A stretch of DNA of 64,000 nt from Halobacillus litoralis (lineage in GTDB: Bacteria; Bacillota; Bacilli; Bacillales; Halobacillaceae): positions 124,001-188,000 of the forward strand of contig NZ_WMFA01000002.1 of the NCBI RefSeq assembly GCF_009856445.1. Direction: 5' to 3'. Within the stretch, counting starts at the first letter, position 1. Each line of letters opens with the position of its first letter. Shown in pieces: positions 12,310-20,592 of this stretch. The notes below the pieces were generated by a model. That model did not search any database. It was not told where the DNA came from and was given only the letters and a program-made list of their open reading frames with translations. The translations under genes and the position numbers were made by a program.

Positions 12310-12735
12310 ATGGCTTATGAACAAAAGACAAAGCAGAATGAGCGAAGTGTGATGTCATTCATTGAAGAAGTGGATCATTCAAAAAAGCGGGAAGACGCCT
12401 ACCGATTGTTGGATATTTTTACTGAAACAACGGGGTATGAGGCGAAGATGTGGGGATCTTCCATCATTGGCTTCGGTTCTTATCATTATAAATATAAGTC
12501 GGGACATGAAGGTGACGCCCCTCTGGTAGGCTTTTCTCCAAGAAAAGCGAAAATCAGTCTTTATTTTGCAACGGGTGATCCGGAACGTGAAGAGCTTCTT
12601 GAGAAATTCGGGAAACACAAGAGTGGTAAAGCGTGTGTGTACATTAACAAGGTGGAAGACATTGATGAAGAGGTTTTAAAGAAATTGATCCTTCAATCTG
12701 TCTCCTTCTTGCAGCGAATGTATCCGGAGGAATAA
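12310..12735 (+). CDS. DUF1801 domain protein (YdhG-like fold)
   Basis: Cytoplasmic protein of 141 residues. The motifs MWGSSIIGFGSYHYKY and ISLYF fit the DUF1801 (YdhG/YjhB-like) family, whose biochemical role is unsettled. The ATG at 12310 (MAYEQ) is placed 8 bases after an AAAGGGG site; an in-frame ATG at 12289 has none. It begins a compact run DUF1801-GNAT-HAD with 3-base spacing and then overlap, suggesting one operon. Confidence 0.82.
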   Translation: MAYEQKTKQNERSVMSFIEEVDHSKKREDAYRLLDIFTETTGYEAKMWGSSIIGFGSYHYKYKSGHEGDAPLVGFSPRKAKISLYFATGDPEREELLEKFGKHKSGKACVYINKVEDIDEEVLKKLILQSVSFLQRMYPEE

Positions 12736-12738
12736 TCA

Positions 12739-13182
12739 ATGTATCAATATTTCCATGGATTAACGATTCGTGAAGGCACCAGTGGATTGCCTGCCAAACG
12801 CGTGAAACAGCTGTTTGAAGAGGTGGGCTGGTCCCAGGGAGGCCCTTCATGGCAGGAAGAAAAATTTTCTCTCATCTTTGAGAACTCGACTTGGGCGTTT
12901 ACGGTTTGGGATCAGGAAGAAATGGTAGGAATGGTTCGAGTCGTTTCTGATCGGGTCATGATGGCAACAATAATGGACTTGGTTGTTTCAAAACCATACC
13001 GTGGAAAAGGACTAGCTCATAAACTCATTTCTCTATGTATGGAAAAACTTCCACATGGGGATTGGTTTGCGCATACGTCGAATGAGAATTTTTCTTTCTA
13101 TGAGTCTTGTGGTTTTCAAGTAGAAGAGAACTGTTCCTTTTACGGCTATCGAAAAGCGAGAGAAGAAGGACATCGTCTATGA
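12739..13182 (+). CDS. GNAT family N-acetyltransferase
   Basis: Small acetyl-CoA-dependent acyltransferase, 147 residues. The core motif A is visible as DLVVSKPYRGKGLAHKLISL, followed by the motif-B-like FYESCGFQVE. Substrate unknown. It starts 3 bases after the DUF1801 stop and its stop overlaps the next start by 4 bases, so the genes are probably co-translated. Confidence 0.88.
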   Translation: MYQYFHGLTIREGTSGLPAKRVKQLFEEVGWSQGGPSWQEEKFSLIFENSTWAFTVWDQEEMVGMVRVVSDRVMMATIMDLVVSKPYRGKGLAHKLISLCMEKLPHGDWFAHTSNENFSFYESCGFQVEENCSFYGYRKAREEGHRL

Positions 13183-13805
13183 TCAAAGCTGTCATTTTCG
13201 ACTTGGACCGGACGCTTTTGGATCGTGATGCTTCTGTCGAACAATTTATTACTCATCAATACCTCCGTTATAAGAAGTCTCTCAAGTCTGTACCGAGAAA
13301 AACTTACGTCTCAAGATTCATAGCATTGGATGAGCAAGGGTACGTGGCTAAGGATTATGTTTATCAACAACTTGCACAAGAACTCGAGTTCGGCAAGGAA
13401 ACAGAAGAAGAACTCTATCAGGATTATCATGCGTCTTTCAGTCAACATTGTATTTCTTTTCAAGGACTGCAGGAAGTATTACTGGACTTAATCGCAAACC
13501 ACTTTCGCCTGGGGCTCATTACAAATGGAAAAGGACGTTTCCAAATGGACAACATCAAGGCTTTGGGTATTCAATCTTTTTTCGAAACCATCCTCATCTC
13601 AGAATGGGAAGGTGTGAAAAAGCCTGATCCCATACTATTTGAACGAGCGATGGAACAGATGAAAATGCCACCAGAAGCGTGTGTATATGTGGGGGATCAT
13701 TTGGAAAACGATGTCCAGGCCGCAGAAAAAGTGGGGATGACAGCCGTTTGGAAAAGGATAGGAAAGAGGAAGAATCATTGGGTTTCCATTCCATTTCCCA
13801 ACTGA
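13179..13805 (+). CDS. HAD-superfamily hydrolase (subfamily IA)
   Basis: Phosphatase-like protein of 208 residues. Motif I is FDLDRTLLDRD (nucleophile and acid Asp), motif II LITNGKGRFQ, motif III the lysine in GVKKPDPILFE, and motif IV VYVGDHLENDVQAA. The helical cap lies at about residues 15-90. The ATG overlaps the GNAT stop (ATGA), with AGAAGGA upstream, so the longer frame from 13107 is not used. Substrate not predictable. Confidence 0.9.
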   Translation: MIKAVIFDLDRTLLDRDASVEQFITHQYLRYKKSLKSVPRKTYVSRFIALDEQGYVAKDYVYQQLAQELEFGKETEEELYQDYHASFSQHCISFQGLQEVLLDLIANHFRLGLITNGKGRFQMDNIKALGIQSFFETILISEWEGVKKPDPILFERAMEQMKMPPEACVYVGDHLENDVQAAEKVGMTAVWKRIGKRKNHWVSIPFPN

Positions 13806-13854
13806 CTGAACTCCCAGCACTTTTACAAAAGATGAATACTAAGGAGGAACGCTC

Positions 13855-14241
13855 GTGCTATTCGAAGTAACCAACCAAATTCGTGTGCCTGATCTATTAG
13901 AAGGACAACAATGGTATGAGAAATTGTTAGGAAAGAAGCCTGATTTCATCCCTCATGAAGGTTTCGTTGAATGGGAGGTCATTCCTGGATTCTGGCTGCA
14001 ATTGGCAGAGGGCACACCCTCAAAGAATAGTGGGCCTTTTCGAATAGGTGTTACAGATCTTGAGGCGACAAGAGACCTTTTGGTTCAGGAATTGAACATT
14101 GCCCGCTTTGAGATCCATTCACGTGAAGAGGTTCCTGTCAAATGGGGGACTTTTGTAGATCCTTGGGGTAACGGGGTAGGTTTTTATGAGTATCATGACA
14201 AGAAAGAAGAGGAAGAGCGATTGAATCTTCTTTATAAATAA
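13855..14241 (+). CDS. VOC (glyoxalase/bleomycin-resistance fold) family protein
   Basis: Single-domain vicinal-oxygen-chelate protein of 128 residues. It begins FEVTNQIRVPDLLEGQQWYEKLLGKKPDF and ends with the typical FVDPWGNGVGFYEY strand. Starts with GTG at 13855, 7 bases after a perfect AAGGAGG. Function within the superfamily (isomerase, dioxygenase or binding protein) cannot be assigned. Confidence 0.85.
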   Translation: MLFEVTNQIRVPDLLEGQQWYEKLLGKKPDFIPHEGFVEWEVIPGFWLQLAEGTPSKNSGPFRIGVTDLEATRDLLVQELNIARFEIHSREEVPVKWGTFVDPWGNGVGFYEYHDKKEEEERLNLLYK

Positions 14242-14301
14242 GATAAACGGGGCTGCCATGACGGGGCTCCTTTTTGAAGCCGTGATTGGGTGGGAGAGGA
14301 A

Positions 14302-14829
14302 ATGAACATTATTCTATTGAAAACGGGCGACGTTCACATTCACATGCTTGATTCTTTTGACCGTTATCAAAAAACGGACCGTGTATGGGTGTTACAATCG
14401 GGCAGGTTTAACGAAAAACCGGATTCATTTGAAGAGCATTGGAGTGAAGAAGATAAACAGAGAATCATCCACCACATCCGGATGGTGATAAAAAGTGGAG
14501 GAGCTGTAGTAGCAGCAATGAAGGGACATAATGTCCATGGGTTTGCTGTGATTGAAGCGGCTCCATTTGGAGAAATGTCCATATACCGGGAACTTTCCTA
14601 CATACACGTGACCAGGGAGCTTAGGGGAACCGGTTTAGGGAGTCGGCTCTTTCAGGAAGCTTGCGCGGCTGCTAAAGCATTGGGGGCGGAGAAACTGTAT
14701 ATTGGCGCCCATCCCTCTCTGGAAACCCAGAAGTTTTACCGGAAAATGGGATGTCTACCAGCTCAGGAACTGAACTCAGCTATTTATTATCGCGAACCCA
14801 GAGATATCCAACTGGAATTTACCTTATGA
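14302..14829 (+). CDS. GNAT family N-acetyltransferase
   Basis: Acetyltransferase-like protein of 175 residues. The acetyl-CoA loop is HVTRELRGTGLGSRLFQEACAAAKALG, followed by QKFYRKMGCLPA. The N-terminal half contains YQKTDRVWVLQSG, a pattern of an uncharacterised subfamily. The ATG at 14302 has GGGAG 5 bases upstream; a GTG at 14290 lacks a site. Ends at a shared terminator with the small minus-strand gene that follows. Confidence 0.85.
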   Translation: MNIILLKTGDVHIHMLDSFDRYQKTDRVWVLQSGRFNEKPDSFEEHWSEEDKQRIIHHIRMVIKSGGAVVAAMKGHNVHGFAVIEAAPFGEMSIYRELSYIHVTRELRGTGLGSRLFQEACAAAKALGAEKLYIGAHPSLETQKFYRKMGCLPAQELNSAIYYREPRDIQLEFTL

Positions 14830-14830
14830 A

Positions 14831-14862
14831 AAACCCATACGCCTGAACGGCGTATGGGTTTA
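14831..14862. terminator. Bidirectional terminator
   Basis: AAACCCATACGCC pairs perfectly with GGCGTATGGGTTT (13 bp) around a 5-base loop. It sits between two convergent genes. Confidence 0.88.
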
Positions 14863-14865
14863 AAA

Positions 14866-14982
14866 TTATTTTTTGCTGAAGAATTCTAGGAAAGCATGGT
14901 AGATCTCTGTTCCCTGGTAGGATAACAAGGACATGGCTGTTAAGGAGAACATACCGATCATAATCATTCTGAACCATAACAT
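14866..14982 (-). CDS. Small (38-residue) membrane peptide
   Basis: Unrecognised short protein. An AAAGGAGG site precedes the ATG on the minus strand with about 8 bases of spacing, and the frame stops right at the shared terminator. The peptide starts MLWFRMIMIGMFSL, has one hydrophobic segment (residues 2-20) and ends in a polar, lysine-terminated tail (FLEFFSKK). This looks like a single-pass membrane microprotein. The good ribosome site and placement are the evidence; no homologue is known to me. Confidence 0.6.
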   Translation of the reverse strand: MLWFRMIMIGMFSLTAMSLLSYQGTEIYHAFLEFFSKK

Positions 14983-15022
14983 AGGTGAAACCTCCTTTGA
15001 GTGTTGGCTTATTTGGACAACA

Positions 15023-15325
15023 TCAAAGGTATTGGATCACATAATTGGATTGATAGAATACCGGATTCAGAAAAAATAACTTGCGAAAAGTCCTCACGAA
15101 TGTTGGTGTGACTTTGGTACACAAATGTACAATCAAAAGAAGACCAAATAAAGCTGGGAGGACAAATGTTTTGTCCGTTGGATCATCGTTTGAGGACGGT
15201 GTTTCAAGTAGAGTGCTTTCCTGGACGTCGCCTTTGAAATAGCCGCTGTGGTGTTCACCGTATGTGAACGGCAAAGAGAAACTAAGAAGCAGGATGACTA
15301 TGAACAAGGCCGAGTGTCTCTTCAT
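15023..15325 (-). CDS. Putative exported/membrane protein of unknown function
   Basis: 100 residues beginning MKRHSALFIVILLLSFSLPFTYG, a clear signal peptide or first membrane segment. A polar stretch follows, then a second hydrophobic segment FVLPALFGLLLIVHL (about residues 53-68), and a basic C-terminus. AAAGGGAG precedes the ATG at 15325; the longer frame to 15391 has no site. I do not recognise the family. Confidence 0.6.
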   Translation of the reverse strand: MKRHSALFIVILLLSFSLPFTYGEHHSGYFKGDVQESTLLETPSSNDDPTDKTFVLPALFGLLLIVHLCTKVTPTFVRTFRKLFFLNPVFYQSNYVIQYL

Positions 15326-15446
15326 TCCACGCACTCCCTTTGTATCTATGAATATATCCATTTTACATGATGCAGACAGTAAAGCAAGCAAAAGTTTTCT
15401 TAATTAAAAATAGACATGTTTCTTATTTATTAAAGTGGAAGGATTG

Positions 15447-15630
15447 TGGAAGACTCAGTTTCGAGACGTTTGTTGAGTGCATGGGGGCTGCGGGGAATGA
15501 CTCGCTTTCCGCGGGAGCGCGGTGAGCCTCCTCGGACTGCGTCCTGTGGGGTCTCACCCTGCACTTTTTTCCCGCAGGAGTCTCGCCATTCCCCTTCGCC
15601 CCTTTGCTATATCAGAGTCTCGAAACCACT
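15447..15630 (+). repeat. MITE-like unit 1
   Basis: 184 bp bounded by GTTTCGAGAC and GTCTCGAAAC inverted ends. The body includes GCTTTCCGCGGGAGCGCGG, GTGAGCCTCCTCGG and GGGGTCTCACC, and CCCGCAGGAGTCTCGCCATT. This type of GC-rich block is, to my knowledge, a common dispersed intergenic repeat in Bacillaceae genomes. Confidence 0.7.
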
Positions 15631-15831
15631 ACTGGAAAACTTAGCTTGTATGGTTATGAGAAGTGAATGATGTAAACTCTACCCCATTGCCGTTTAGCAA
15701 ACGGAAATGTTTGATACAACACACTATACGCCCGCCTAGGGGAGAAGAATTGGAACCTTGTTTAAGAATACATGTTGTCTAATCATCCACTTCCCTCAAC
15801 CATACAAGCTGCCCTTTTAGAAGTGGTTTCG

Positions 15832-16005
15832 AGACACTTAAAAGGTAAAGGGGTGGAGGGAAACGGTGAGACTCCTATGGGACGTGTGGGACAGGTGAGA
15901 CCCCGGAAGGCGTAGCCTGAGGAGGCTCACCGCCCGCCCCATGGAAAGCGAACCTTTTCCCGGAGCCCCTAGAACCTTACAATCATCTCGAAACTGAGTC
16001 TTCCA
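15832..16005 (-). repeat. MITE-like unit 2, inverted copy
   Basis: 174 bp, diverged inverted copy of unit 1 with the same ends in reverse order. It carries GTGAGACTCCTATGGGA, GGTGAGACCCC and GAGGAGGCTCACCG as counterparts of the unit 1 blocks. Confidence 0.7.
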
Positions 16006-16203
16006 CTAAAGGGAGCTTATCTTTAAAAATGGAACATTCATACTTTATGTTTGAAATGGGAGGAGTAGCACGTATTTATGAAAAAAAGGGTGCAGACAGA
16101 CCAGTGATTTTTCGGTAAGCTTGGAAAAGAAGAAAACATGAATGCATCAATGGAAGAAATACAGGAATAGGTAGACGTTCGGTTAGGCAAGGGGGAATAT
16201 TCT

Positions 16204-16485
16204 ATGAATCATCAAGATAAGCGGATGGAAGATCCGCGGTACAAAATTGCGAATAAAGAAGCATTGATTGGAGTTACTCTGGTTGTGGTGAACTTCGTTC
16301 TTTGGTATGGATTTGCTTATGGCCTCGGCTCGGGTCCTGTGGAGGAGTATGACTACATCTTCGGCTTTCCCGCCTGGTTTTTTTATAGTTGTATTGCCGT
16401 CACAGTCCTGATCTTCCTTCTCGTCATTCTCGCAGTCAAATTTTTATTCAAAGAAGTTCAGCTGGATGAGGAGGAGGAAGAATGA
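16204..16485 (+). CDS. YhdT family small membrane protein (symporter partner)
   Basis: 93 residues with two membrane segments (about 22-43 and 56-80) and a strongly acidic C-terminus. The pattern ANKEALIGVTLVVVNFVLWY and the FGFPAWFFYSC motif identify the YhdT (DUF997) family, normally encoded directly upstream of the pantothenate symporter PanF. The stop overlaps the panF start by 4 bases (ATGA), so the two are translationally coupled. Probably an accessory subunit; its precise role is not established. Confidence 0.88.
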   Translation: MNHQDKRMEDPRYKIANKEALIGVTLVVVNFVLWYGFAYGLGSGPVEEYDYIFGFPAWFFYSCIAVTVLIFLLVILAVKFLFKEVQLDEEEEE

Positions 16486-17948
16486 ACTGGGGCGTTGTCT
16501 TACCACTGTTACTATTTTTAGTCATCATCTTTTTTATTGGCTTTTATGCTTCGAAATACTTAAAGTCCAGTGCAGATTTTGTACAGGAATATTTTTTAGG
16601 AAGCCGCCAGCTTGGTGGGTTCATATTAGCGATGACGATGGTTGCCACCTATGGAAGTGCCAGCAGTTTTGTCGGTGGCCCCGGAGTCGCTTACACAGTC
16701 GGTCTAGGATGGGTGCTGCTTTCCATGACCCAGCTTGCGACGGGCTATTTCGTCCTGTCCGTCCTTGGAAAGAAATTTGCCATTATGGCAAGGAAAATCC
16801 GTGCCGTCACACTTGTGGACTTCCTGAAGGAACGCTATCAGAGTAAATGGGTGGTCATCCTATCAGCGGCAAGTATTATTATTTTCTTGTTCTCCGCAAT
16901 GGCGGCGCAGTGGGTCGGAGGTGCCCGCCTGATTGAATCCTTTACAGGGCTTTCCTACACGGCTGCTTTGTTCATTTTCGCCGTTTCCGTGCTTGTGTAC
17001 GTCATTATCGGCGGGTTCCGTGCTGTAGCGATTACGGATACTGTGCAGGGAGTCATCATGTTTTTCGGTACGATGATTATCCTGATTGGTACGATTCTCG
17101 CAGGAGGGGGTATTGGAAATATTATCTCTGATCTTGCTGCAGAAAATCCGGATTTAATTTCACCATACGGTGCGGATCGTTCCCTTACGCCGGCTTATGT
17201 ATCTTCTTTCTGGATCCTTGTCGGGGTTGGTGTCGTGGGTCTGCCGCAAGTCGCCGTCCGTGCCATGAGTTATAAAAGCTCACGAGGGATGCACCGCGCC
17301 TTAATTATTGGAACTGTGGTTGTTGGTGTAATCATGCTGGGCATGCATTTGACAGGGGTTTTCGCAAGGTCTGTCCTTCCAGGAATTGAAGTCGGTGACA
17401 CGGTGATGCCGCGGATTGCAATGGAGGTGCTCCCGGCGTGGCTGGCAGGCATTGTTCTTGCAGCCCCAATGGCTGCGATCATGTCGACCGTCGATTCACT
17501 GCTCCTGCTTGTTAGTTCAGCGGTGGTGAAAGATGTGTATATGAATTATGTAAATCCTGAAGCAAGTGCGAAGAAGGTGAAACGACTGAGTATTTCCGTC
17601 ACTGCTGTCATAGGTATTCTCGTATTTGCCATGGCGATTCAGCCGCCGGATTTACTAATTTGGTTAAATTTATTTGCTTTTGGTGGGCTGGAAGCAGCTT
17701 TCATCTGGCCTGTCATCATGGGGTTATATTGGAAAAAAGGAAATGCCAGCGGAGCCATTGCTTCTATTTTGACCGGGGTGGGAAGCTATATTCTATTTCA
17801 CAGCTTTATGCCGCAGGCGTTTGGGATGCATACAGTGGTCCTGCCCGTACTTTTAAGTCTGCTTGCTTATGTTCTGTTTAGCTTATTGACTATGAAACGG
17901 CATGAGAAAATCCAGGAACGTGTGTTCCAAAAAATGTGGAGTGCATAA
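16482..17948 (+). CDS. panF: Sodium/pantothenate symporter
   Basis: Member of the sodium:solute symporter (SSS) family importing pantothenate, 488 residues with about 13 membrane spans. The family signature GGFRAVAITDTVQGVIMFFGT is present, and the N-terminal EYFLGSRQLGGFILAMTMVATYGSASSF is characteristic of PanF. The upstream yhdT gene supports the pantothenate assignment, since the YhdT-PanF pair is conserved. Followed by a strong terminator. Confidence 0.92.
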   Translation: MNWGVVLPLLLFLVIIFFIGFYASKYLKSSADFVQEYFLGSRQLGGFILAMTMVATYGSASSFVGGPGVAYTVGLGWVLLSMTQLATGYFVLSVLGKKFAIMARKIRAVTLVDFLKERYQSKWVVILSAASIIIFLFSAMAAQWVGGARLIESFTGLSYTAALFIFAVSVLVYVIIGGFRAVAITDTVQGVIMFFGTMIILIGTILAGGGIGNIISDLAAENPDLISPYGADRSLTPAYVSSFWILVGVGVVGLPQVAVRAMSYKSSRGMHRALIIGTVVVGVIMLGMHLTGVFARSVLPGIEVGDTVMPRIAMEVLPAWLAGIVLAAPMAAIMSTVDSLLLLVSSAVVKDVYMNYVNPEASAKKVKRLSISVTAVIGILVFAMAIQPPDLLIWLNLFAFGGLEAAFIWPVIMGLYWKKGNASGAIASILTGVGSYILFHSFMPQAFGMHTVVLPVLLSLLAYVLFSLLTMKRHEKIQERVFQKMWSA

Positions 17949-17957
17949 ATAGGAAAG

Positions 17958-17988
17958 AGGATGGAGGTTGCTCCATCCTTTTTTTTTG
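17958..17988 (+). terminator. Terminator of yhdT-panF
   Basis: AGGATGGAG / CTCCATCCT 9-bp stem, 4-base loop, nine T. Confidence 0.92.
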
Positions 17989-18081
17989 TGGAAAACAATG
18001 GATAGACTGTGTTACGGTTTGGATAAATATTGCTCGGGAAATAACACCTTAGGTTCTAAAGTCAGGACGGAGGTTTAATGA

Positions 18082-18513
18082 ATGAAGAACATTTATACGG
18101 GGGTTTTAGCTGCTTTTATTTCGTCCACTATCGTAGCCATTGCTTTGAACGTACTATCTGCAGGAGATCTTAATGTTTCAACTCTTATTTTTTTGTACAC
18201 TCTCCTCGTTTACTTTTTACTGGGAATCCCTCTGTCTATATTCATCGAACGTGTACGGTGTAAGCGAAGATGGTGGCAAAGCTTTTCTTATTATATGTTC
18301 ATAGGTTTGGTGTTAAGCGGCATCGTTCTGCTCACTTCCTCGCTGGAAATGAGAGAGGGATTATGGGTTTCGGCTTTTATCGTAGGGTGTGTTTTTGTGT
18401 ATGTCATCGTACATCATATTCTTAGTTATGTAAGGAAAATGGGTAGAAAGTATAAAAAGGAGGCCAATGATGGAGCTGGTATTCGTACGCCACGGGGAAG
18501 GGGAACATACTGA
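18082..18513 (+). CDS. Uncharacterised four-span membrane protein
   Basis: 143 residues with four hydrophobic segments (about 5-27, 33-55, 70-90, 95-118) followed by a basic tail. CGGAGG lies 8 bases before the ATG. The 3' end overlaps the start of the histidine-phosphatase pseudogene by 44 bases, suggesting co-transcription. I do not recognise the family. Confidence 0.65.
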   Translation: MKNIYTGVLAAFISSTIVAIALNVLSAGDLNVSTLIFLYTLLVYFLLGIPLSIFIERVRCKRRWWQSFSYYMFIGLVLSGIVLLTSSLEMREGLWVSAFIVGCVFVYVIVHHILSYVRKMGRKYKKEANDGAGIRTPRGRGTY

Positions 18514-19030
18514 AAAACCTGATCGATTACATAACCTGCACCCGGAATTGACCATTCGTGGAGAGAACCAGGCGAGAAAGTTGCAGGAAACGTGGCCGCT
18601 GGTTTCTGAAGATTTTCTCATCGTCAGTCCGACAGTGAGGACTTTGCAAACAGCTGCTCATTGGAGTGAAGGTATTCCATGCAGGGTGATGGTGAATCCT
18701 GCTGTGGGCCCACGTATGTTTCCGCAAAAAAAAGAGTGGGAGATTTTACCCTGTGATCAGATTTTGACTAAAGACCGGGTGGCTGGGGAATTTCCGGACT
18801 TCCATTTAGGTGGAAAGTGATGGGCGGAGGGGATCAATGCAATCCCTGAAAAGGAATTTGTAGATGCTGCTTCTGAATTGATTCATTGGTGTAAGCAGCT
18901 AGGGAAAGACCGTGTTTTCGTGGTCACACATGATGGTACAATGACAGCTTACAGGCAATGGATGGAAAGAAAAACATTGACTCGTAAAGACTTTCCGAAA
19001 GAGACGGGCTGGATAAGGGTAAACGTGTAA
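18470..19030 (+). pseudogene. Histidine phosphatase (phosphoglycerate-mutase-like), interrupted by in-frame TGA
   Basis: The frame starts at ATG 18470, 6 bases after AAGGAGG, with the catalytic motif VFVRHGEGEHT. It meets TGA at 18818-18820 and then continues, in the same frame, with WAEGINAIPEKEF and the second catalytic motif VFVVTHDGTM, ending at TAA 19028-19030. Read through, the product is about 186 residues, normal for the family; the truncated product (about 116 residues) lacks the second catalytic histidine. A single substitution (for example TTA to TGA) explains it. The unbroken frame after the stop points to a recent mutation or an assembly error. Confidence 0.8.
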
Positions 19031-19088
19031 TAAAGAAGACCGGCTTATCTCTTTGTATTCGTCAGCCAATTCTTTATTTATATGAGAA

Positions 19089-19121
19089 GACTCAGAGCTT
19101 ATTAAGCGCTGAGTCCTTTTT
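19089..19121. terminator. Bidirectional terminator between convergent genes
   Basis: GACTCAGAGCTT pairs with AAGCGCTGAGTC (12 bp, one mismatch), 3-base loop, with CCTTTTTATT following on the plus strand. It lies directly before the stop of the minus-strand symporter gene. Confidence 0.8.
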
Positions 19122-19122
19122 A

Positions 19123-20592
19123 TTATGAACCTATTTTTCTATATTCCTCTGCCATTGGCATCTCTTTTCCTTGAGAAAAGGCACTGATTAGAACGACGAG
19201 TCCAACGTTAACGATCAAGCCAAGGATACCTGGATTAATATCCAATGGTGGGGAGTCCGCGACAAGCTGGAAGTAGTAGTTGACGACAGTCCCCGATATT
19301 AACCCGGTAATGACAGCAGGTGCCGTGATTTTTTTGGAATACAAAGCACCATAGACACCTGGGGCGAATTGAACGATAGATCCGTAGGCTCCAAGTAGGA
19401 GGGCAATCAATCCCTGCCCACCAAACACAGTAATAAAATAGGCAAGACCTCCGATGACGAAGACGCCGATTCTCATAATTAAAAGCGTCGTTTTTGATGA
19501 AAGGTCTCTTTTTACGTTGCGGATCAAACCATCTGTGAACTCAAGGGAAGCACTGTGCGTGATAGCATCCGCAGTACTCATAGCAGCAGCAAGGGCCCCA
19601 GCTCCGACAAGACCGTACACCCACCCCGGCAACGTGAGAACGGTTGTGATCAGGTAGGGCAGGATTTCATCCGGAGAACCGATTTGATCGGCTTGGATGA
19701 CGTTAACGGCAGAGAATCCGACAAAAAGAAGCGGGATTAGGAACAAGGCGAACATCGGATAGACGAGTACGGTTTTTTTAATCGTCCGCGCTTTGGTAGC
19801 GTAGGATTTTGAAAACAAGTGCGGCCACATGAGAAAACCGATGGTCGATACAAGAATCGTGGTGGTGTAAGCCATGGTAGACATCGTAGAACCTTCCGCA
19901 CCGATTTGCAGAAACCCTGGATTGTCCTGCGTCAAATTCCGGAACATGTTCGGGACACTGTCATGAAGCTGATTGACGATCGTTAGTCCGACTGTCCAGG
20001 AGATGACGATCATGAGAATCCCTTGAAATACATCAGACCAAGCAGCAGCACGCAGCCCGCCTGTAGCTACGTAAACGACGACAATTCCATAAGAAAGCAA
20101 TGCTCCAAGCCAAAAAGGAATTCGTCCTTCTGTCATGATGTTGAAGATATAGGCCATCCCTTTCATTTGTGTGGCCAAGTACTGGATGGAAGCCAGGAGA
20201 GCGACGATACCGATAATCATGGCGATCACACGACTGGAGTAGCGCAGCTGTAAAAAACTAGCGACTGTATAAATGTTATGTTTGCGGCCGATGGCTCCAA
20301 TTTTCGGTCCAATGATATACCAAGGTAAGATGGCGAAAGCGGTGTATGTGATGATGTACAAGGCAGGTGCACCGCGTGAAAAAGCCCACCCTGGTGCCCC
20401 AAGGAAAGAGAATGCACTGAAAACGGCTCCACCCATGAGGAACCACATGACGAACAACCCGAGATTCCCTTTTGCTGTCGTGAACTCTTCTAGTGAACTT
20501 TTGTCCTGGTTACGTCCGGCTAATACACCGATGAATAAAGCGACGACGAGATAACCGATCATCATGATCATTGCAATTTGCCATTGTGCCAT
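19123..20592 (-). CDS. Sodium:solute symporter family transporter
   Basis: SSS-family transporter of 489 residues with about 13 membrane spans. Signature segments include GLFVMWFLMGGAVFSAFSFLGAPGWAF near the N-terminus and VYVATGGLRAAAWSDVFQGIL (the SSS core motif). It is the last gene of a minus-strand operon with a DUF3311 small subunit, an amidohydrolase and an M20 peptidase-family amidohydrolase. The substrate is therefore likely an N-substituted amino acid, dipeptide-like or ureide compound that the two hydrolases process. Confidence 0.9.
   Translation of the reverse strand: MAQWQIAMIMMIGYLVVALFIGVLAGRNQDKSSLEEFTTAKGNLGLFVMWFLMGGAVFSAFSFLGAPGWAFSRGAPALYIITYTAFAILPWYIIGPKIGAIGRKHNIYTVASFLQLRYSSRVIAMIIGIVALLASIQYLATQMKGMAYIFNIMTEGRIPFWLGALLSYGIVVVYVATGGLRAAAWSDVFQGILMIVISWTVGLTIVNQLHDSVPNMFRNLTQDNPGFLQIGAEGSTMSTMAYTTTILVSTIGFLMWPHLFSKSYATKARTIKKTVLVYPMFALFLIPLLFVGFSAVNVIQADQIGSPDEILPYLITTVLTLPGWVYGLVGAGALAAAMSTADAITHSASLEFTDGLIRNVKRDLSSKTTLLIMRIGVFVIGGLAYFITVFGGQGLIALLLGAYGSIVQFAPGVYGALYSKKITAPAVITGLISGTVVNYYFQLVADSPPLDINPGILGLIVNVGLVVLISAFSQGKEMPMAEEYRKIGS

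Larger units (their letters stand above)
15447..16005. mobile_element. 559-bp composite inverted element of two MITE-like units
   Basis: The outer ends are perfect 20-bp inverted repeats (TGGAAGACTCAGTTTCGAGA at 15447-15466 and its complement at 15986-16005). Inner ends also pair: GTCTCGAAACCACT (15617-15630) with AGTGGTTTCGAGAC (15832-15845), and AGCTTGTATGGTT (15643-15655) with AACCATACAAGCT (15798-15810). The interior is GC-richer than its surroundings and rich in Ser/Arg-like spurious frames. No transposase or gene is present, so a non-autonomous mobile or structured-RNA repeat is likely. The gene-free stretch runs from 15326 to 16203; 16006-16203 shows only a weak 29-codon frame at 16030. 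Confidence 0.75.

Noticed and set aside
14242-14290. Terminator after VOC gene
   Set aside because: ACGGGGCT is repeated directly, not inverted, so no stable stem forms.
15446-15670. 74-residue frame within the inverted element
   Set aside because: Composition and position match the repeat unit; no ribosome site and no family features.
16030-16119. 29-codon frame starting MEHSYFMFEM
   Set aside because: No convincing ribosome site and too short; possibly residual sequence upstream of yhdT.
18818-18820. Selenocysteine reading of the in-frame TGA
   Set aside because: The family has no Cys/Sec at this position and no SECIS-like hairpin is evident; a nonsense mutation is simpler.
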